This document shows, one piece after another, positions 35,369-45,426 of a stretch of 64,000 bases of DNA (the stretch's first letter is position 1; each line of letters opens with the position of its first letter). Made by a program: the position numbers and the translations under genes. Source of the DNA: Cryoendolithus antarcticus (Eukaryota > Ascomycota > Dothideomycetes > Cladosporiales > Cladosporiaceae); the NCBI GenBank assembly GCA_002077065.1, contig NAJO01000014.1:310001-374000 (forward strand), given 5' to 3'. Below the pieces are notes generated by a model. It did no database searches. It was not told where the DNA came from and was given only the letters and a program-made list of their open reading frames with translations.

Positions 35369-35570
35369 GACTGGATAATGAAGTGAAGTAGATGGAATCG
35401 AGGGCAGGCCAAGCAGAGAACGTTTGAAAGAGCGCAGTCAAGACATAGGAGAGGGCACACTCTGGAGATAGGAGCGTACTTCTCTCGGCCCTCCAAAGCT
35501 GTTGTGCACACAATACCACCAACGCCTTGCTAATCCACTTCGACCCATCTAAGTCCCCTCCCCGACCTCA

Positions 35571-36065
35571 TCACGTCACGAACCTAAAGTTCTGCGTCTG
35601 AATAACCCACTGCCGCCCTTGCCCATCCTTTCCCACGCCCTCATTCGGCACAAGCACAAAACTATCACTAAAGCCCCTCATAACCCCCTCCTTCCTCTCG
35701 AACAGCCTCACATACCCACTGACCTGAACCACCAAACTCATGTTCCGCTCCCTCTCTCTCTTTGTCGCACCCTCCCCAAGCACCGCTAGCACCGGATTCA
35801 GCACGTGCGCGTCCACAGACTGCGGCTCGTAATGTGTGTACGGCATGTCTTTGACAAAGGTGGTTTGCAAGTCTGTGGGCGAGGGAACGAGGGTGCCATT
35901 GTAGGAGATGTGCGGGAGGGGGCGCGAGGAGGTGGTGGAGAGGGGGAGGTAGAAAGTTGAGAGAGTGGGGCGGGAGGCGTTGAGGGCGGTGTAATAGGCT
36001 TCCGTGAAGGTCTCGGCGGCAGTGGTGGAGATGCGGGTGTAGTCTGCTTCCGTGAGGGAGGCCAT
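35571..36065 (-). CDS. NTF2-fold protein, probable mRNA export factor (Mtr2/NXT-like)
   Basis: A 164-residue single-exon protein starting MASLTEADYTRISTTA. The cone-like NTF2 fold is shown by AETFTEAYYTALNASR at the N-terminal helix, STFYLPLS, HISYNGTLV, and the C-terminal strands SDSFVLVPN and WVIQTQNFRFV. Fungal Mtr2 pairs with Mex67 at the nuclear pore to export mRNA, and this size and ending fit that group best. Nxt1-like or plain NTF2-like proteins are the alternatives. It is transcribed away from the eL38 gene about 200 nt off. Confidence 0.7.
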   Translation of the reverse strand: MASLTEADYTRISTTAAETFTEAYYTALNASRPTLSTFYLPLSTTSSRPLPHISYNGTLVPSPTDLQTTFVKDMPYTHYEPQSVDAHVLNPVLAVLGEGATKRERERNMSLVVQVSGYVRLFERKEGVMRGFSDSFVLVPNEGVGKDGQGRQWVIQTQNFRFVT

Positions 36066-36265
36066 GATCGTGTGTGAAGGAAGGGAGATGTCGGAGCGCA
36101 AGAGTGTTGTCAATGTTTGGAGGCCGAACTCTTGGCATCACTAGCGCGAAATTCGAGATCCCCACCAGCGAAATCATGCTGGACGACATTGGAGACCGCC
36201 AGCGACAGATATCCCCACGAACAGTCACTCATTCCCTCCCCGACACCCACACAAACACCGCCAAC

Positions 36266-36695
36266 ATGCCGCGCGAAGTTTCCGACATCAAGAACTTCAT
36301 CGAGATCTGCCGCCGCAAGGATGCTTCCTGTACGTTGCGCCGACCCTGCCATTGGAGGAGGAAGACTGCGATAGCATATGAAGCGCATCAAGGGAAATGA
36401 TGGAGGAGCTAGGAAAACGCAGTAACTAACGCATTCCAACAGCTGCACGGATAAAGAAGAACGCACCCAACCAGATCAAGTTCAAGGTGCGGTGCCAGCG
36501 TCACCTGTACACCCTCGTGCTCAAGGATTCGGACAAGGCGGAGAAGTTGAAGCAGTCGCTGCCACCAGGTGAGTGATTTCGAAATCGGTAGAGATATGTG
36601 GGATTTCAGGGCTGACGACGGGAACAGGTCTGACGATCACCGACACCCCTAAGAAGAACGCAAAGGGCAAGCGGGTCGCGCAATCTTCGTCGTAG
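36266..36695 (+). CDS. RPL38: 60S ribosomal protein eL38
   Basis: Exons 36266..36329, 36443..36568 and 36628..36695 (85 aa). Introns of 113 and 59 nt start GTACGT and GTGAGT; the first has a CTAAC branch site just before CCAACAG. The protein reads [60 protein letters not shown] and ends [10 protein letters not shown]. It is full length for eL38, a small basic protein of the large subunit. A long first intron near the start codon is usual for ribosomal protein genes of filamentous fungi. Confidence 0.95.
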
Positions 36696-36962
36696 AAGAT
36701 TAAGTGTTCGGAAATGGGAATAGAAACCGCGGCGCGCATCATTGGCCGGTATGGACAAGTCGCACAGATCGCATAGAGTGAGGCGTACTTGAACCGGCAT
36801 CGAAACGCAAAGAATCTGTGGCTGCTGATCACGTCTGAGCGGGTCTACGATGTCTTCGCACACCTTGTGCAAGGCTACCAAGCTTTCACGTCCCTTGCCC
36901 CCGTTAAGAAGGCTGGAATCAAATCATTACATTCGACGTTTTTCGTATCTAATAGTCTCACT

Positions 36963-38663
36963 TCATCTCCTAGGCACCGGACCCACGAAGTCCTCGACCC
37001 TACACCCAGCCCTCTCCATCAGCCCACTGAAAGTCGTCAGTCGATGATCTATGACCCTCCCATCCTTCTCGACAGCCAGCCCGTGATCACCGATGACTAC
37101 TCCAGTGACTTTGCCGCCTCCCAGTCCCTGACCCTGCCTCAATTCCTGCCCCAGCCCCTTCCCCATAGCCCTTCCGATACTCCCATCCCCACCCTGCCCA
37201 TAGTAGCGCGTAGGTGTATACGGCGAATTGAGCGATGGCTTTGCTGGACCAGTCGAGGGCGTCGGAGGCTCGTATCTCGTCGACGGCAGCGAAGCAGGTG
37301 CTTGATAAGAGTACAGATTCCTCTGATCTGGCGTGTAGGGCTCGCGACTCGGCATCAAGACTTTGATCGTTTCCGTGCTCGCACTACTGTCGTTCCGGCT
37401 CAGTCTTCCACTTCCCCGGCTTCTGCTCCGATGCGACATGGCAGCTGAAGTCATCTGCCTTCGCAGCGAGTGCGAGGACTTCTTGGTGCGCAGAGCACGG
37501 ATCGGGGAGATGATGTAAGGGTTTGGGTTCCGCGGGTCGTGTGGTGTGGACTTTGTGGACATGGTGTGCGAGAGGGTGCCACGCTTGAGATGCGAAGGGA
37601 GGGGCTCCGTCGGCAGTGTACGTGGCGACGAGGTTGTAGGGAACAGCGGCGAGCGGGAGAAGAGCGCTTTGAGGCGGGGACTTTGGCGCGCTGGGGTGAT
37701 TGGGCCGATGGCTGAGGTTGTGTAGGAGGGTTCCGTGAAGGGATGGACTGGGTCTGGGAGGCGGGGTGGCGTGCTGCGCATGAAATCAGTGCGATGAGGC
37801 GTCTGGGCTTCTCGAATTGGCTCGGAGATGGAGCGCTGGTGGATAGGCTTGCCTGCGCCGTTTGTATTGGGCGATGCTCGCGAAATTGTGCTGAGGTCCG
37901 TGAGCTGGTCCTCAGAGTGCGCGGCGTATTTCTCGGAGGCGTAGGACTGCCTGCGTCGGCGTGAGAGGCACCAGAGAAGGAGTGCGACTATCAGAGCGCC
38001 GATGATGATTCCAGGCACAAAGCCTGCTGCGAACGCTGAGCCGGAGAAGTCGCTCTTCGGTGGTGTTGTGACGGTGGCGTTCGCTGGTTCGCTGTTTAAA
38101 GGCGCTGCTGCCACTGCAGTCGCGCTGGGCGAAGCCACTGATGAGGATGCTTCGGGAGTAGTAGTGGTCGCTGCAGGCTCTGATATCGCAGTCGGTGCAG
38201 ATGTCGCGCCAGTCGACCCCGATACAGCACCACTCGTCGTTGAAGCAGCCGCCCTAGTCTTCACCAAACACATCCCATTCTGGCAGCTCGCGCCCATCGG
38301 ACAACACGCATCCCCGCACGTCTGCAGCTCCAGTGTCGGTTCCGAATGCAGCTGGTTACTAGGCTGCTGCGTCGCATTTTGCGCCGACTGGTCGCATACG
38401 ATTGGCTGGATGAATTGGCAGTCCTGACCAGCAGGACAGCATAGTACAGCTAGCGCGGTGGTATCAAGCTGTAGGCATGTTGTTGAGCTAGGGCAGCAGA
38501 AGTCCGGAGGGAAAGCGGCGCCGCATTGCGTCAGTGATGGGATGCCGCCGCATGTCTGCGTGTCGCGTGGTCGAAGGGCTGGAGGTAGAGGTCGGAGAAC
38601 CGCGGCCAGCGTGGAGGTAGAGAAGAGACTACCGAGTAGTATTATGCTTGCGAGTGATGACAT
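36963..38663 (-). CDS. Single-pass membrane protein with cysteine-rich ectodomain
   Basis: A 566-residue single-exon protein. The ATG at 38663 starts a signal peptide (MSSLASIILLGSLFSTSTLA). Two cysteine-rich modules follow: CGGIPSLTQCGAAF/DFCCPSSTTC/LCCPAGQDC and QTCGDACCPMGASCQNGMC. A Ser/Thr/Ala-rich stalk leads to one membrane span (AAGFVPGIIIGALIVALLLW) and a stop-transfer CLSRRRR. The cytosolic tail of about 300 residues is basic and Ser/Pro-rich (KKSSHSLRRQM, HRSRSRGSGRLSR). The plan recalls fungal wall-sensor-like proteins, but I know no exact family. Confidence 0.75.
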   Translation of the reverse strand: MSSLASIILLGSLFSTSTLAAVLRPLPPALRPRDTQTCGGIPSLTQCGAAFPPDFCCPSSTTCLQLDTTALAVLCCPAGQDCQFIQPIVCDQSAQNATQQPSNQLHSEPTLELQTCGDACCPMGASCQNGMCLVKTRAAASTTSGAVSGSTGATSAPTAISEPAATTTTPEASSSVASPSATAVAAAPLNSEPANATVTTPPKSDFSGSAFAAGFVPGIIIGALIVALLLWCLSRRRRQSYASEKYAAHSEDQLTDLSTISRASPNTNGAGKPIHQRSISEPIREAQTPHRTDFMRSTPPRLPDPVHPFTEPSYTTSAIGPITPARQSPRLKALFSRSPLFPTTSSPRTLPTEPLPSHLKRGTLSHTMSTKSTPHDPRNPNPYIISPIRALRTKKSSHSLRRQMTSAAMSHRSRSRGSGRLSRNDSSASTETIKVLMPSREPYTPDQRNLYSYQAPASLPSTRYEPPTPSTGPAKPSLNSPYTPTRYYGQGGDGSIGRAMGKGLGQELRQGQGLGGGKVTGVVIGDHGLAVEKDGRVIDHRLTTFSGLMERAGCRVEDFVGPVPRR

Positions 38664-39291
38664 TATGAAATTTGCTAGAGCGCCAGCGCCGTACGCCTGC
38701 GTACACTCAGAGAAGTAAGAAAGGCGCAAGCGCGTCGTGATCGACACTGGGTACAGGAAAAGTCGCAGACAGCCGAGACAAGACACGAGAAGGAGCAGAA
38801 AGATAGATGTCTTTGTTGGGACTGACACGAGAATTGGGGAGCAACACAGCGCGCAAAGCCTTACCGTGTCTTGAACGCGTTGGGAGAGAAAGAGATGTGG
38901 AAATCATCGTCGCCGGCAGCATGTTGAGTAGGTGTTGCATTGGCTCTGGTACGCGCCGGATAGGACCCGTGTGACCTCATGGTCGTCCGCACTGACGAAG
39001 GCAATGGGACGTTGTGTGGCTTAGACGTCCCAGAATGCCGCTGTCGTCGCGTGAAGTCGAGCAGAAGTGGTGTTGGCGCATGTTTCAAGGGAAGAGAACG
39101 AGGTGAAGTTGATAGGTGGAAAGTCACTCACGGCGGCTGCTGAACGAAGAGAAGCCGGATTGCCGGATTGGGTATGTCGAAAGTCTTGCTCCTCCGAGAT
39201 GCTCGGGGATCTCGTGCCAAGACGGATCTCAATGGACTAGAAGATCGCATCAACGACGTGCCTCTTCAAGACCGACGTACACAACCCGATC
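38664..39291. other. Intergenic region
   Basis: Divergent promoter between the cysteine-rich membrane protein and the mitoribosomal gene. A minus-strand frame around 38870-39020 ends at a GTAAGG donor-like site near 38864 and could be a 5' leader exon, but no convincing join was found. Confidence 0.4.
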
Positions 39292-40188
39292 ATGATCACA
39301 AGACACTCCCCTGCCCGCCTGGGCTCCATCGCCAAGCCATGGACCTGCCCCTCCTGCGCGCACCAGTCTCGCCGCCCCTTCTCCTCCACCCCCCCATCCC
39401 GCATCGAAGTCCCCCGCCTAACCCTCCACAACGCCTTCACCACCTCCGGCGTCCCGGGCCTCTTCAGCGCAACAGGCTACAAGCTCGGCTGGACGACCTA
39501 TCAAACTCACGTTCTCACAAAACTCAACTCGCTACTCGCCGGAGACCCAGATAGCAATCTCTCCCCGAAATCATTGCTATTGAAGTATGCCCGCGATCCG
39601 CAGAGCGCGAGTATCTTCAACCACGCCAGCATGGCCTTCAACAACCACTTCTTCTATCAATCTCTCTCCACAGCTCCCTTACCACTGAGTAAACTTAGTG
39701 GAGGACTAGAGAGCAGTCTGCTGGGCACCTTCGGGAGTCTAGAAACGCTGCGACAAACAATGCTAGACACAGCCGAATCCCTCTTCGCCCCCGGCTTCGT
39801 CTGGCTAGTCTGCACCTCCGCCCCTGGCCAACCAACCTGGCGGATCCTCACGACCTACGCAGCTGGCACACCCTTCCCGGAAGCAGGCTACCGACTACAG
39901 CCCTCCGCTCCCGGCACCACCTTAAACCCCTCCAAGCCTCTCGGCTCGTTCGGGTCGACGAGTAAGGCGGGGCAGAATATGAACAAATTCCCCGTGGGCG
40001 GGACGGAGGTCATGCCGGTGCTGTGTGTGAATACTTGGGAGCATGCTTACATCTACGATTTTGGCGTTGATGGGAAGAGGAAGTATCTGGGAGATTGGTG
40101 GGAGGCTATTGATTGGCATGCTGTGGATGGAAGGACGCCGGAGATAGAGAAGAGTCGGGGTGCGTTGAGGGGACTGGGACGAGCGTGA
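39292..40188 (+). CDS. SOD-fold mitochondrial small-subunit ribosomal protein (mS42/mS43-like)
   Basis: A 298-residue single-exon protein with a mitochondrial presequence (MITRHSPARLGSIAKPW, RRPFSSTPP). The Fe/Mn superoxide dismutase fold is visible: SIFNHASMAFNNHFFYQSL in the N-terminal helices, WLVCTSAP, and VNTWEHAYIYDFG near the end. In true SODs the last motif is D-x-W-E-H. Here the metal-ligand Asp is Asn, and the usual H-V-N-H pair is altered, so dismutase activity is unlikely. Fungal homologues (yeast Mrp1 and Rsm26) are structural proteins of the mitoribosome small subunit. Confidence 0.85.
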   Translation: MITRHSPARLGSIAKPWTCPSCAHQSRRPFSSTPPSRIEVPRLTLHNAFTTSGVPGLFSATGYKLGWTTYQTHVLTKLNSLLAGDPDSNLSPKSLLLKYARDPQSASIFNHASMAFNNHFFYQSLSTAPLPLSKLSGGLESSLLGTFGSLETLRQTMLDTAESLFAPGFVWLVCTSAPGQPTWRILTTYAAGTPFPEAGYRLQPSAPGTTLNPSKPLGSFGSTSKAGQNMNKFPVGGTEVMPVLCVNTWEHAYIYDFGVDGKRKYLGDWWEAIDWHAVDGRTPEIEKSRGALRGLGRA

Positions 40189-40789
40189 GGCGTGGAACGT
40201 GCGAATGGGAGTCGGATGGGTGACTTGGTAGCCACCGGTTATGTACCGAGGTCGAGAGGCGAAAGCGAGATACCAGCTGGGCGGCACACGGAGTCTTTAA
40301 AGACGCACTTCGACTGCTCAGCGACCGAGCAAGACTTGATGGTTGAGCACCCGCACGTCCAGGGGGAGAACCGGCGAAGCCACGCGTGCCTGTCCAGAGA
40401 GCCTTATCAGGGGTCATAGTCAGGTGTTACTGGTGAGAAGTGGATGGGCAGAAGACAGGAAATGTGAGCACAATTGTAAATTACTCACGTCCGATTTGCC
40501 ACATACTACAGGCAGCGAATGTACGATCTTGAAGTCCCGTAATATTTCAGTCTTGCATCTCGTGCATCATCCCAGGTAGCCACCTGCTTTCGTACGCCTT
40601 CGTAATTCCCTTTCCCGTGAACACCCTCGACTTCAAACTATGCATCAGAACCCATCAAATCCCCTGTCCTAGGTCAAATCTCGTAATCCACGCCTCACTG
40701 GGCAAAACGCCTTGAAAATCTTTTCTTTCATCTTTCGAATATCACATTTGCATTTTCTCATCAATACTCCCTGATCCCAGTCTTACAAT
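40189..40789. other. Intergenic region
   Basis: 3' flanks of two convergent genes. AT-richer than the surroundings near 40550-40780. No gene seen. Confidence 0.5.
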
Positions 40790-41716
40790 TCAATCCATGT
40801 AAAAGTCGCCCTTCAAGATCCTCTCTTGGAAGTGATCTGGCTTGCTCGCCGCTGGCTTGGGGATCTCACGTATCGGCGGCTCCATGGTCGCGACGCTCTT
40901 CGCTCGAGCGTGGTGTGCGGATCCCAGACTACCGTTCCCAGCACTGATGCCGGACGGAGCAGCGATAGAAGTCCGCTCAGCGCGGGAGCGGAGATTGTCG
41001 GACCAATTGAATCCCTCACCTGTTTGAGAAAAAGAGTCAGTCAACATCTCATGAAGGAAGGAGTACGTCATGGCACAGGAACGGCGAGATGAAGCAAGGG
41101 GCAGCGAAGACAAACCTCTACCCCCATTAGCGCGGGCGGAGATTGTCCCGTTGTTCGCAGTGCTGCTGCTATCACTCGCAGACACAGACGGCACTCTTGC
41201 ATGCGAGTTGCCCGGCTTAGAAGACGCAGCAGGAGGTGGTGATCTACCGTTTTGCAGCCCTGGGCTGGTCCCGCCTCCCCCACCAGTACTACCAGACGAA
41301 GTGCGGATATCGCGCATGGCTCTGGCGCCGAAACTCATCCTGCGTGCGAAGGGCGTGTGTGGCACGCTTCCTGAGCCGGCGGTGGTCATGGAAGGCTCGT
41401 CTTCGATGGCGGACTCATCTAGGCTGCCACTGTTGGCGCTGCTGAGGCTGTCGCGGCGGTTTAGGCCGCGCAGGCTGCCGAAGGGGGAGGTTGTGCTGTT
41501 TGGGGAGCCGGAGAGGCCCAGAGTTGCGATTGAGAGGCGGCGCTGCTGGGCTTGGGCTGCTGCTGAGGTGATGGGGCCGGGGAACTGTTGTGCGGGCTGG
41601 GAATCGTTGTTGGAGGGACGAGCTGGCCGGGAGCCTCCGAAGAGGTCGGCGAAGGTCTGACCTGCAAATGAGGAGCGGCGGGTACGCTGGGGAGGGGGGT
41701 TGTTGTCGTCGGCCAT
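40790..41716 (-). CDS. Ser-rich disordered fungal protein with conserved C-terminal motif
   Basis: Spliced model: exons 41716..41116 and 41019..40790 (276 aa). The 96-nt intron (GTTTGT...AACAG) is a multiple of three and has no stop, so the unspliced frame also reads through, giving 308 aa. The sequence is low in complexity (FAGQTFADLFGGSRPAR, phosphosite-like RRLSIATLGLSGSP, FARRMSFGARAMRD) and ends with GEGFNWSDNLRSRAER and FQERILKGDFYMD. These two C-terminal blocks look conserved. Several RxxS sites suggest regulation by basophilic kinases. Function unknown. Confidence 0.72.
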   Translation of the reverse strand: MADDNNPPPQRTRRSSFAGQTFADLFGGSRPARPSNNDSQPAQQFPGPITSAAAQAQQRRLSIATLGLSGSPNSTTSPFGSLRGLNRRDSLSSANSGSLDESAIEDEPSMTTAGSGSVPHTPFARRMSFGARAMRDIRTSSGSTGGGGGTSPGLQNGRSPPPAASSKPGNSHARVPSVSASDSSSTANNGTISARANGGRGLSSLPLASSRRSCAMTYSFLHEMLTDSFSQTGEGFNWSDNLRSRAERTSIAAPSGISAGNGSLGSAHHARAKSVATMEPPIREIPKPAASKPDHFQERILKGDFYMD

Positions 41717-42893
41717 GTTTGGTGTGGTTTTGGCGGTGGTTTGAATGAGTATGCCGGTCGTGTCGATGCAGAAGAAGGCTTCGTCAATGGCCTACTTCCT
41801 CGCGTGCTCGGTGGTCGTACAGGCAAGGGGTAGCACCACGCCGGCTCAAGCTCCTACGGACGTTTCCCCGGAGTATGTACGTCACCCAATGTCGTGCTGT
41901 GATCAGGCGTGCAAGCTGACTCGCAAGTCGATAGGCAGCAGCAATGCGGTAAGGGGTTTGGAGAGCCGCGAGTATCCGGTGTATGTGAATAAGCTGGAAT
42001 TCAGTGTGGGAAAGCACGATGCAGATAGTCAAAAGGAAGGAGCCACACACTGCTGATGGGGGAGCTTGATTGCAGTAGCGCCAAATGGCCCGAGACAAGG
42101 GTTCTCCCCGCATTTTACCCCGTGGACCCCCACGTCATGTGGCTCCACGTTTCTTTATTCCACTTCATGATGATCATCAACCTCTTTCAATGTGCCTTTA
42201 ACGTCCCGCAATGTGCGGGGTTTCACGCTGAGACGAGACTTCAGCATCCATGCTAGCCGTAGCGACTGCATTGTAGTGAGGAACATCAGAGTTGTGGCCG
42301 GACTTGGGCCATTCGAAAGCTATCCCAATGGATGCCAAAGGACGGTAACCTTTGTTTCTCCAGCAATCCGGCATGTGGGTAATGCTCTGTTTAGCCTACT
42401 CGAGGCAGTAAGTCGCTATACTGCCGTGTCTGAGAGAGCTGCGAGCTGAGCGCAGAGACATCTGCAATCAATGTGCCACCTTCTCACCAACGCCGTTGAG
42501 CAGTACACGCACTGTTACAGATACGACCAGAGTAGCGCAGGAGTGTTGAACCCGTTTTCGAGAAGCGTAGTTATCTCGAGCGCACTACGCTGAAGCCACC
42601 GGGAATCAGCGCCCATGAACGAGGACGCCTTCCTTGATGGCAGCACTAAGTAATCAGCGCCACCACAGACCCCAACACATGCTTGAGCAGTATTGCTACA
42701 CTGCTGAGGCAGCGGATGCTGCGACGTCGGGACTTGCTCTTTCGCCTCTCTCCGCAACGCACGCAGTGCTTCGCCCCCACCGGCGCACACTGCAGATGCA
42801 CACGAGGGTAGGTTGTGCCCGCGGGGAGACCAAAATCTGGGGACGAATTCGGGGTTGATAGGTTCTATTGACATTCGCACAGTGGCTACTATC
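41717..42893. other. Long intergenic region
   Basis: About 1.2 kb separating the Ser-rich protein gene from the first RING gene. No gene, repeat or mobile element recognised. It marks the start of the accessory-looking RING region. Confidence 0.45.
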
Positions 42894-43790
42894 CTAACGA
42901 CGGTGCGGTGGCCTTTGCACATGCGCCATCAGACAATGGGCGTCATTAGCAAGCGCTGCGGCGAAGTCGATCAGCACATCTCCCAGAATCTGCAAAGTCC
43001 GCGGCACTCGAGCAAGCGATGATCCAGCACCAAGTTGGGCCGCGAGCTCCGCGTTCAACTTCTCGAGTAGCTCATCCCGTAGATCAACAATCGACAGAAC
43101 GTATTCGTTGTTCATGCCGGTCAATATTTTGACTACAGCGCCAACGAGATGACCATTGAACATGTCGGACTCCCCGTCATTCCAGCCGATACCATACTGG
43201 CCTTCGACAACTTTTCGCAATGCCCAGATGGCACCTAGCAGTGGACCGCGGATCCACTTCCAGTCGATTTGACATTCGGGCCCGACGGGAACCGGCATAG
43301 TCCCATTGAGGAGCTGGAACGACTTGGGAAATCCTTGGATCACGTCGTAGTACCAATCTCGTTTGGTCCTTTCACTGATCTGCTGCCCCATTAAGTCAGC
43401 CCGCATAACATCCATCGCCACCGGAATATTGAAATTCAACCATGTTCTTCTGGCGTCCTCGAACTCCGTCTGCAACGCGACGTTGACATCGTCGCGCGTG
43501 AAGCCATCTCCAAGGCGCGAGTACGGCAGGATAAAGAGATGTCGCTCCCTGTTGTCTACGGTGAGGCAAAGCTGGCAGCGATTCTCGTTGTCGCCCATGA
43601 ACCAATTAGCGAGACATGCGACGCACACCAGATGGCGGCAGGCGAGATAGCGCATCGTCTCAGTGGGACGTGTCTCGTTGCATGCCGGGCATACTGGTGT
43701 ACCAGCAACACCCAGAGGCAGAGGGCTGAAGATCCTGTCGACGAAAATCGTCTTCGAGGGCAGAAGGAGAGCTGGAGGGATTTTCGACAT
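42894..43790 (-). CDS. RING-finger protein 1 of a local family
   Basis: A 298-residue single-exon protein. The RING reads CPACNETRPTETMRYLAC-RH-LVCVACLANW and ends RCQLC, giving C3HC4-type spacing with a slightly long second half. The rest is helical without a known domain (TWLNFNIPVAMDVMRADL, GAIWALRKVVEGQYG, VPRTLQILGDVLIDF). RING proteins are usually E3 ubiquitin ligases; that role is inferred. It is the most divergent of the four nearby RING genes and is transcribed away from the second one. Confidence 0.75.
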   Translation of the reverse strand: MSKIPPALLLPSKTIFVDRIFSPLPLGVAGTPVCPACNETRPTETMRYLACRHLVCVACLANWFMGDNENRCQLCLTVDNRERHLFILPYSRLGDGFTRDDVNVALQTEFEDARRTWLNFNIPVAMDVMRADLMGQQISERTKRDWYYDVIQGFPKSFQLLNGTMPVPVGPECQIDWKWIRGPLLGAIWALRKVVEGQYGIGWNDGESDMFNGHLVGAVVKILTGMNNEYVLSIVDLRDELLEKLNAELAAQLGAGSSLARVPRTLQILGDVLIDFAAALANDAHCLMAHVQRPPHRR

Positions 43791-44373
43791 CCTGGTATCC
43801 TGCGGGCTTGGTTCGGGCTCCTGCTATAGCAAATGTGCTCTAGCAGATGATTTCTTGGCTCCTTGTGTTGTCCATCGTGGGGACGATCACTATCGACGTC
43901 CCAGTGGGAGACGCCATGCCATTGGCGTTTCTAGATTGCCTAAAAAGACTGGCTGACTATATCGCCGGAACTGGTGTATGAGGTTGTCCTGCCACAAAGG
44001 ACTGGTTCCGAATCTCGAGTTCGCCCGCTGGCTTTGTCAAGGCTGGGTCCTCGACTGGCAGATTGCATGCTCGAACTTGGTCAGACTGTTCTTTGTGTGG
44101 TATGGCCAGACGACAGTACGACAGCGCCATGCAATCTACACGCTGGGACAAAGCCAGGAGCGCTATGCCTGGACGCCGATGTACCCGGGTTGCCTAAATC
44201 CCTACTATACCCACCTTTACTCTATTCACTCCGCGACGCAGCACGAAGTAGACGAAGCGATAGCCGGGCTATCTCGAACGCAGCACACTACCGGATCACT
44301 TAGCAGGTAAGTATTGGCCCCTCACGCTCACCAGCGGGTAAGCCCATCTCTCAGTCAACGCACTCTCATCACC
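43791..44373. promoter_or_regulatory. Divergent promoter between two RING genes
   Basis: A 583-nt gap between start codons. Contains a 15-bp palindrome (44259-44273) listed separately and a GTAAGT at 44309 that may be a 5' UTR intron donor. The open plus-strand frame 43978-44310 is not convincing as a protein. Confidence 0.45.
44259..44273. promoter_or_regulatory. Perfect palindrome GATAGCCGGGCTATC upstream of RING gene 2
   Basis: Seven-base arms around a single G, with its left end 115 nt before the ATG at 44374. Related elements sit at a similar distance before two other RING genes. The arms start with GATA, so a GATA-type factor is one candidate; a CCGG core also suits zinc-cluster proteins. 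Confidence 0.55.
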
Positions 44374-45426
44374 ATGGCATCTGCCGCAGCTCGCGCGCTC
44401 TTCCTCAACACTCAACTCACCCCCTTCCTCCCTTCTGCAGCAAAACCCCTGGAACCCTGCCCAAGCTGCCACCAAGATCCCCCTACCTCACCAGTAAGTC
44501 TTCCCTGCACTCACATATTGTGCCGCAAATGCATTCGCCGCTGGACCTGTAGGGCTGCTACCTGCCCATTGTGCCGTCGCGTGCTGTTTGCGCCTTTCTC
44601 CCCGGTGGACGATCCTGAAGACGATCCGGACGATGGGGAAATTCGCGCCAACGCGGCTGACGAGGCTGACGACAGAGAAATCGACGCGTTCTGGCAGAAT
44701 TGGCCGGCACGACGTAACGCGATTGACGCTCAACTCGCTGCTGAGGAGCAAGCAGCTGGTCTGCAAGCCGGCTCGCTTGTCCCGGCCCCATTGCCTCAGG
44801 AGCATCTTCGGAACCTGCGGACTTTAGCAGCGCGCGACTTGCTAACCCGCCAAATGCTAATTGCGGTGCGTAGCTTACCGTTGTACCACGCCACCGGTCC
44901 GAATTGGAGCGATCAATTCCATAACCTCAACCTGCGGACACCGCTCGCATCTCTGCGCAGGGCGATTGACAATACGACGAGATATCTCATCGGCCGTGAC
45001 TGCAACGTGGACGAGGCTTCCTCTGCTCCTGTGAGCATCGATCGGCAATCTCTGACTCCATCCTTTATGTTCATCGCTCGCCTGCTGCCCACGAACTGGT
45101 CTCCACTCGGCTTCAGGACTCATGTGCCCTTGGCGCCTCGGGTCATCGCTGATTGGGAGCACATTGTCAGTTCAGTCTGGACTGTGCTCGGACAACTCGA
45201 CGCTGAGCGCTACAGCGACGACGCTGCCGCGTTGTCAGGTGAGGTCCAAACCAGACTTCGCATTGCGATTGAGGCACTCGAGGGGCTGAACGGACCACTG
45301 GCGCTGCAGTTCTTGGGCATGGACCCGGAAATTGAGATGCGACAGGTGCTGCATCCGACTGCTAGACGGACTACGCGTATGCTTGTGCAGTTTTTAAGGT
45401 ACCTGGGAGAGATGTCTGTTCAATAA
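44374..45426 (+). CDS. RING-finger protein 2 of a local family
   Basis: A 350-residue single-exon protein from the ATG at 44374 (MASAAARALFLNTQLTPFLP). RING: CPSCHQDPPTSPVSLPC-TH-ILCRKCIRRW then TCPLCRRVLF, a canonical C3HC4. An acidic linker (DDPEDDPDDGE) leads to a helical region with MFIARLLPTNWSPLGF, VIADWEHIVSSVWTVLG and a C-terminal TTRMLVQFLRYLGEM. The same layout occurs in RING protein 3, so they are paralogues. The SPVS codons include a consensus GTAAGT donor sequence at 44494-44499. Confidence 0.85.
   Translation: MASAAARALFLNTQLTPFLPSAAKPLEPCPSCHQDPPTSPVSLPCTHILCRKCIRRWTCRAATCPLCRRVLFAPFSPVDDPEDDPDDGEIRANAADEADDREIDAFWQNWPARRNAIDAQLAAEEQAAGLQAGSLVPAPLPQEHLRNLRTLAARDLLTRQMLIAVRSLPLYHATGPNWSDQFHNLNLRTPLASLRRAIDNTTRYLIGRDCNVDEASSAPVSIDRQSLTPSFMFIARLLPTNWSPLGFRTHVPLAPRVIADWEHIVSSVWTVLGQLDAERYSDDAAALSGEVQTRLRIAIEALEGLNGPLALQFLGMDPEIEMRQVLHPTARRTTRMLVQFLRYLGEMSVQ

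Noticed and set aside
41070..41660. 196-codon plus-strand ORF
   Set aside because: Antisense to the Ser-rich protein gene, whose C-terminal motifs look conserved; no coding signs of its own.
43978..44310. 110-codon plus-strand ORF between two RING genes, ending near GATAGCCGG
   Set aside because: The similarity to the regions before RING genes 3 and 4 is confined to the short element and not to the peptide, so a regulatory site explains it better.
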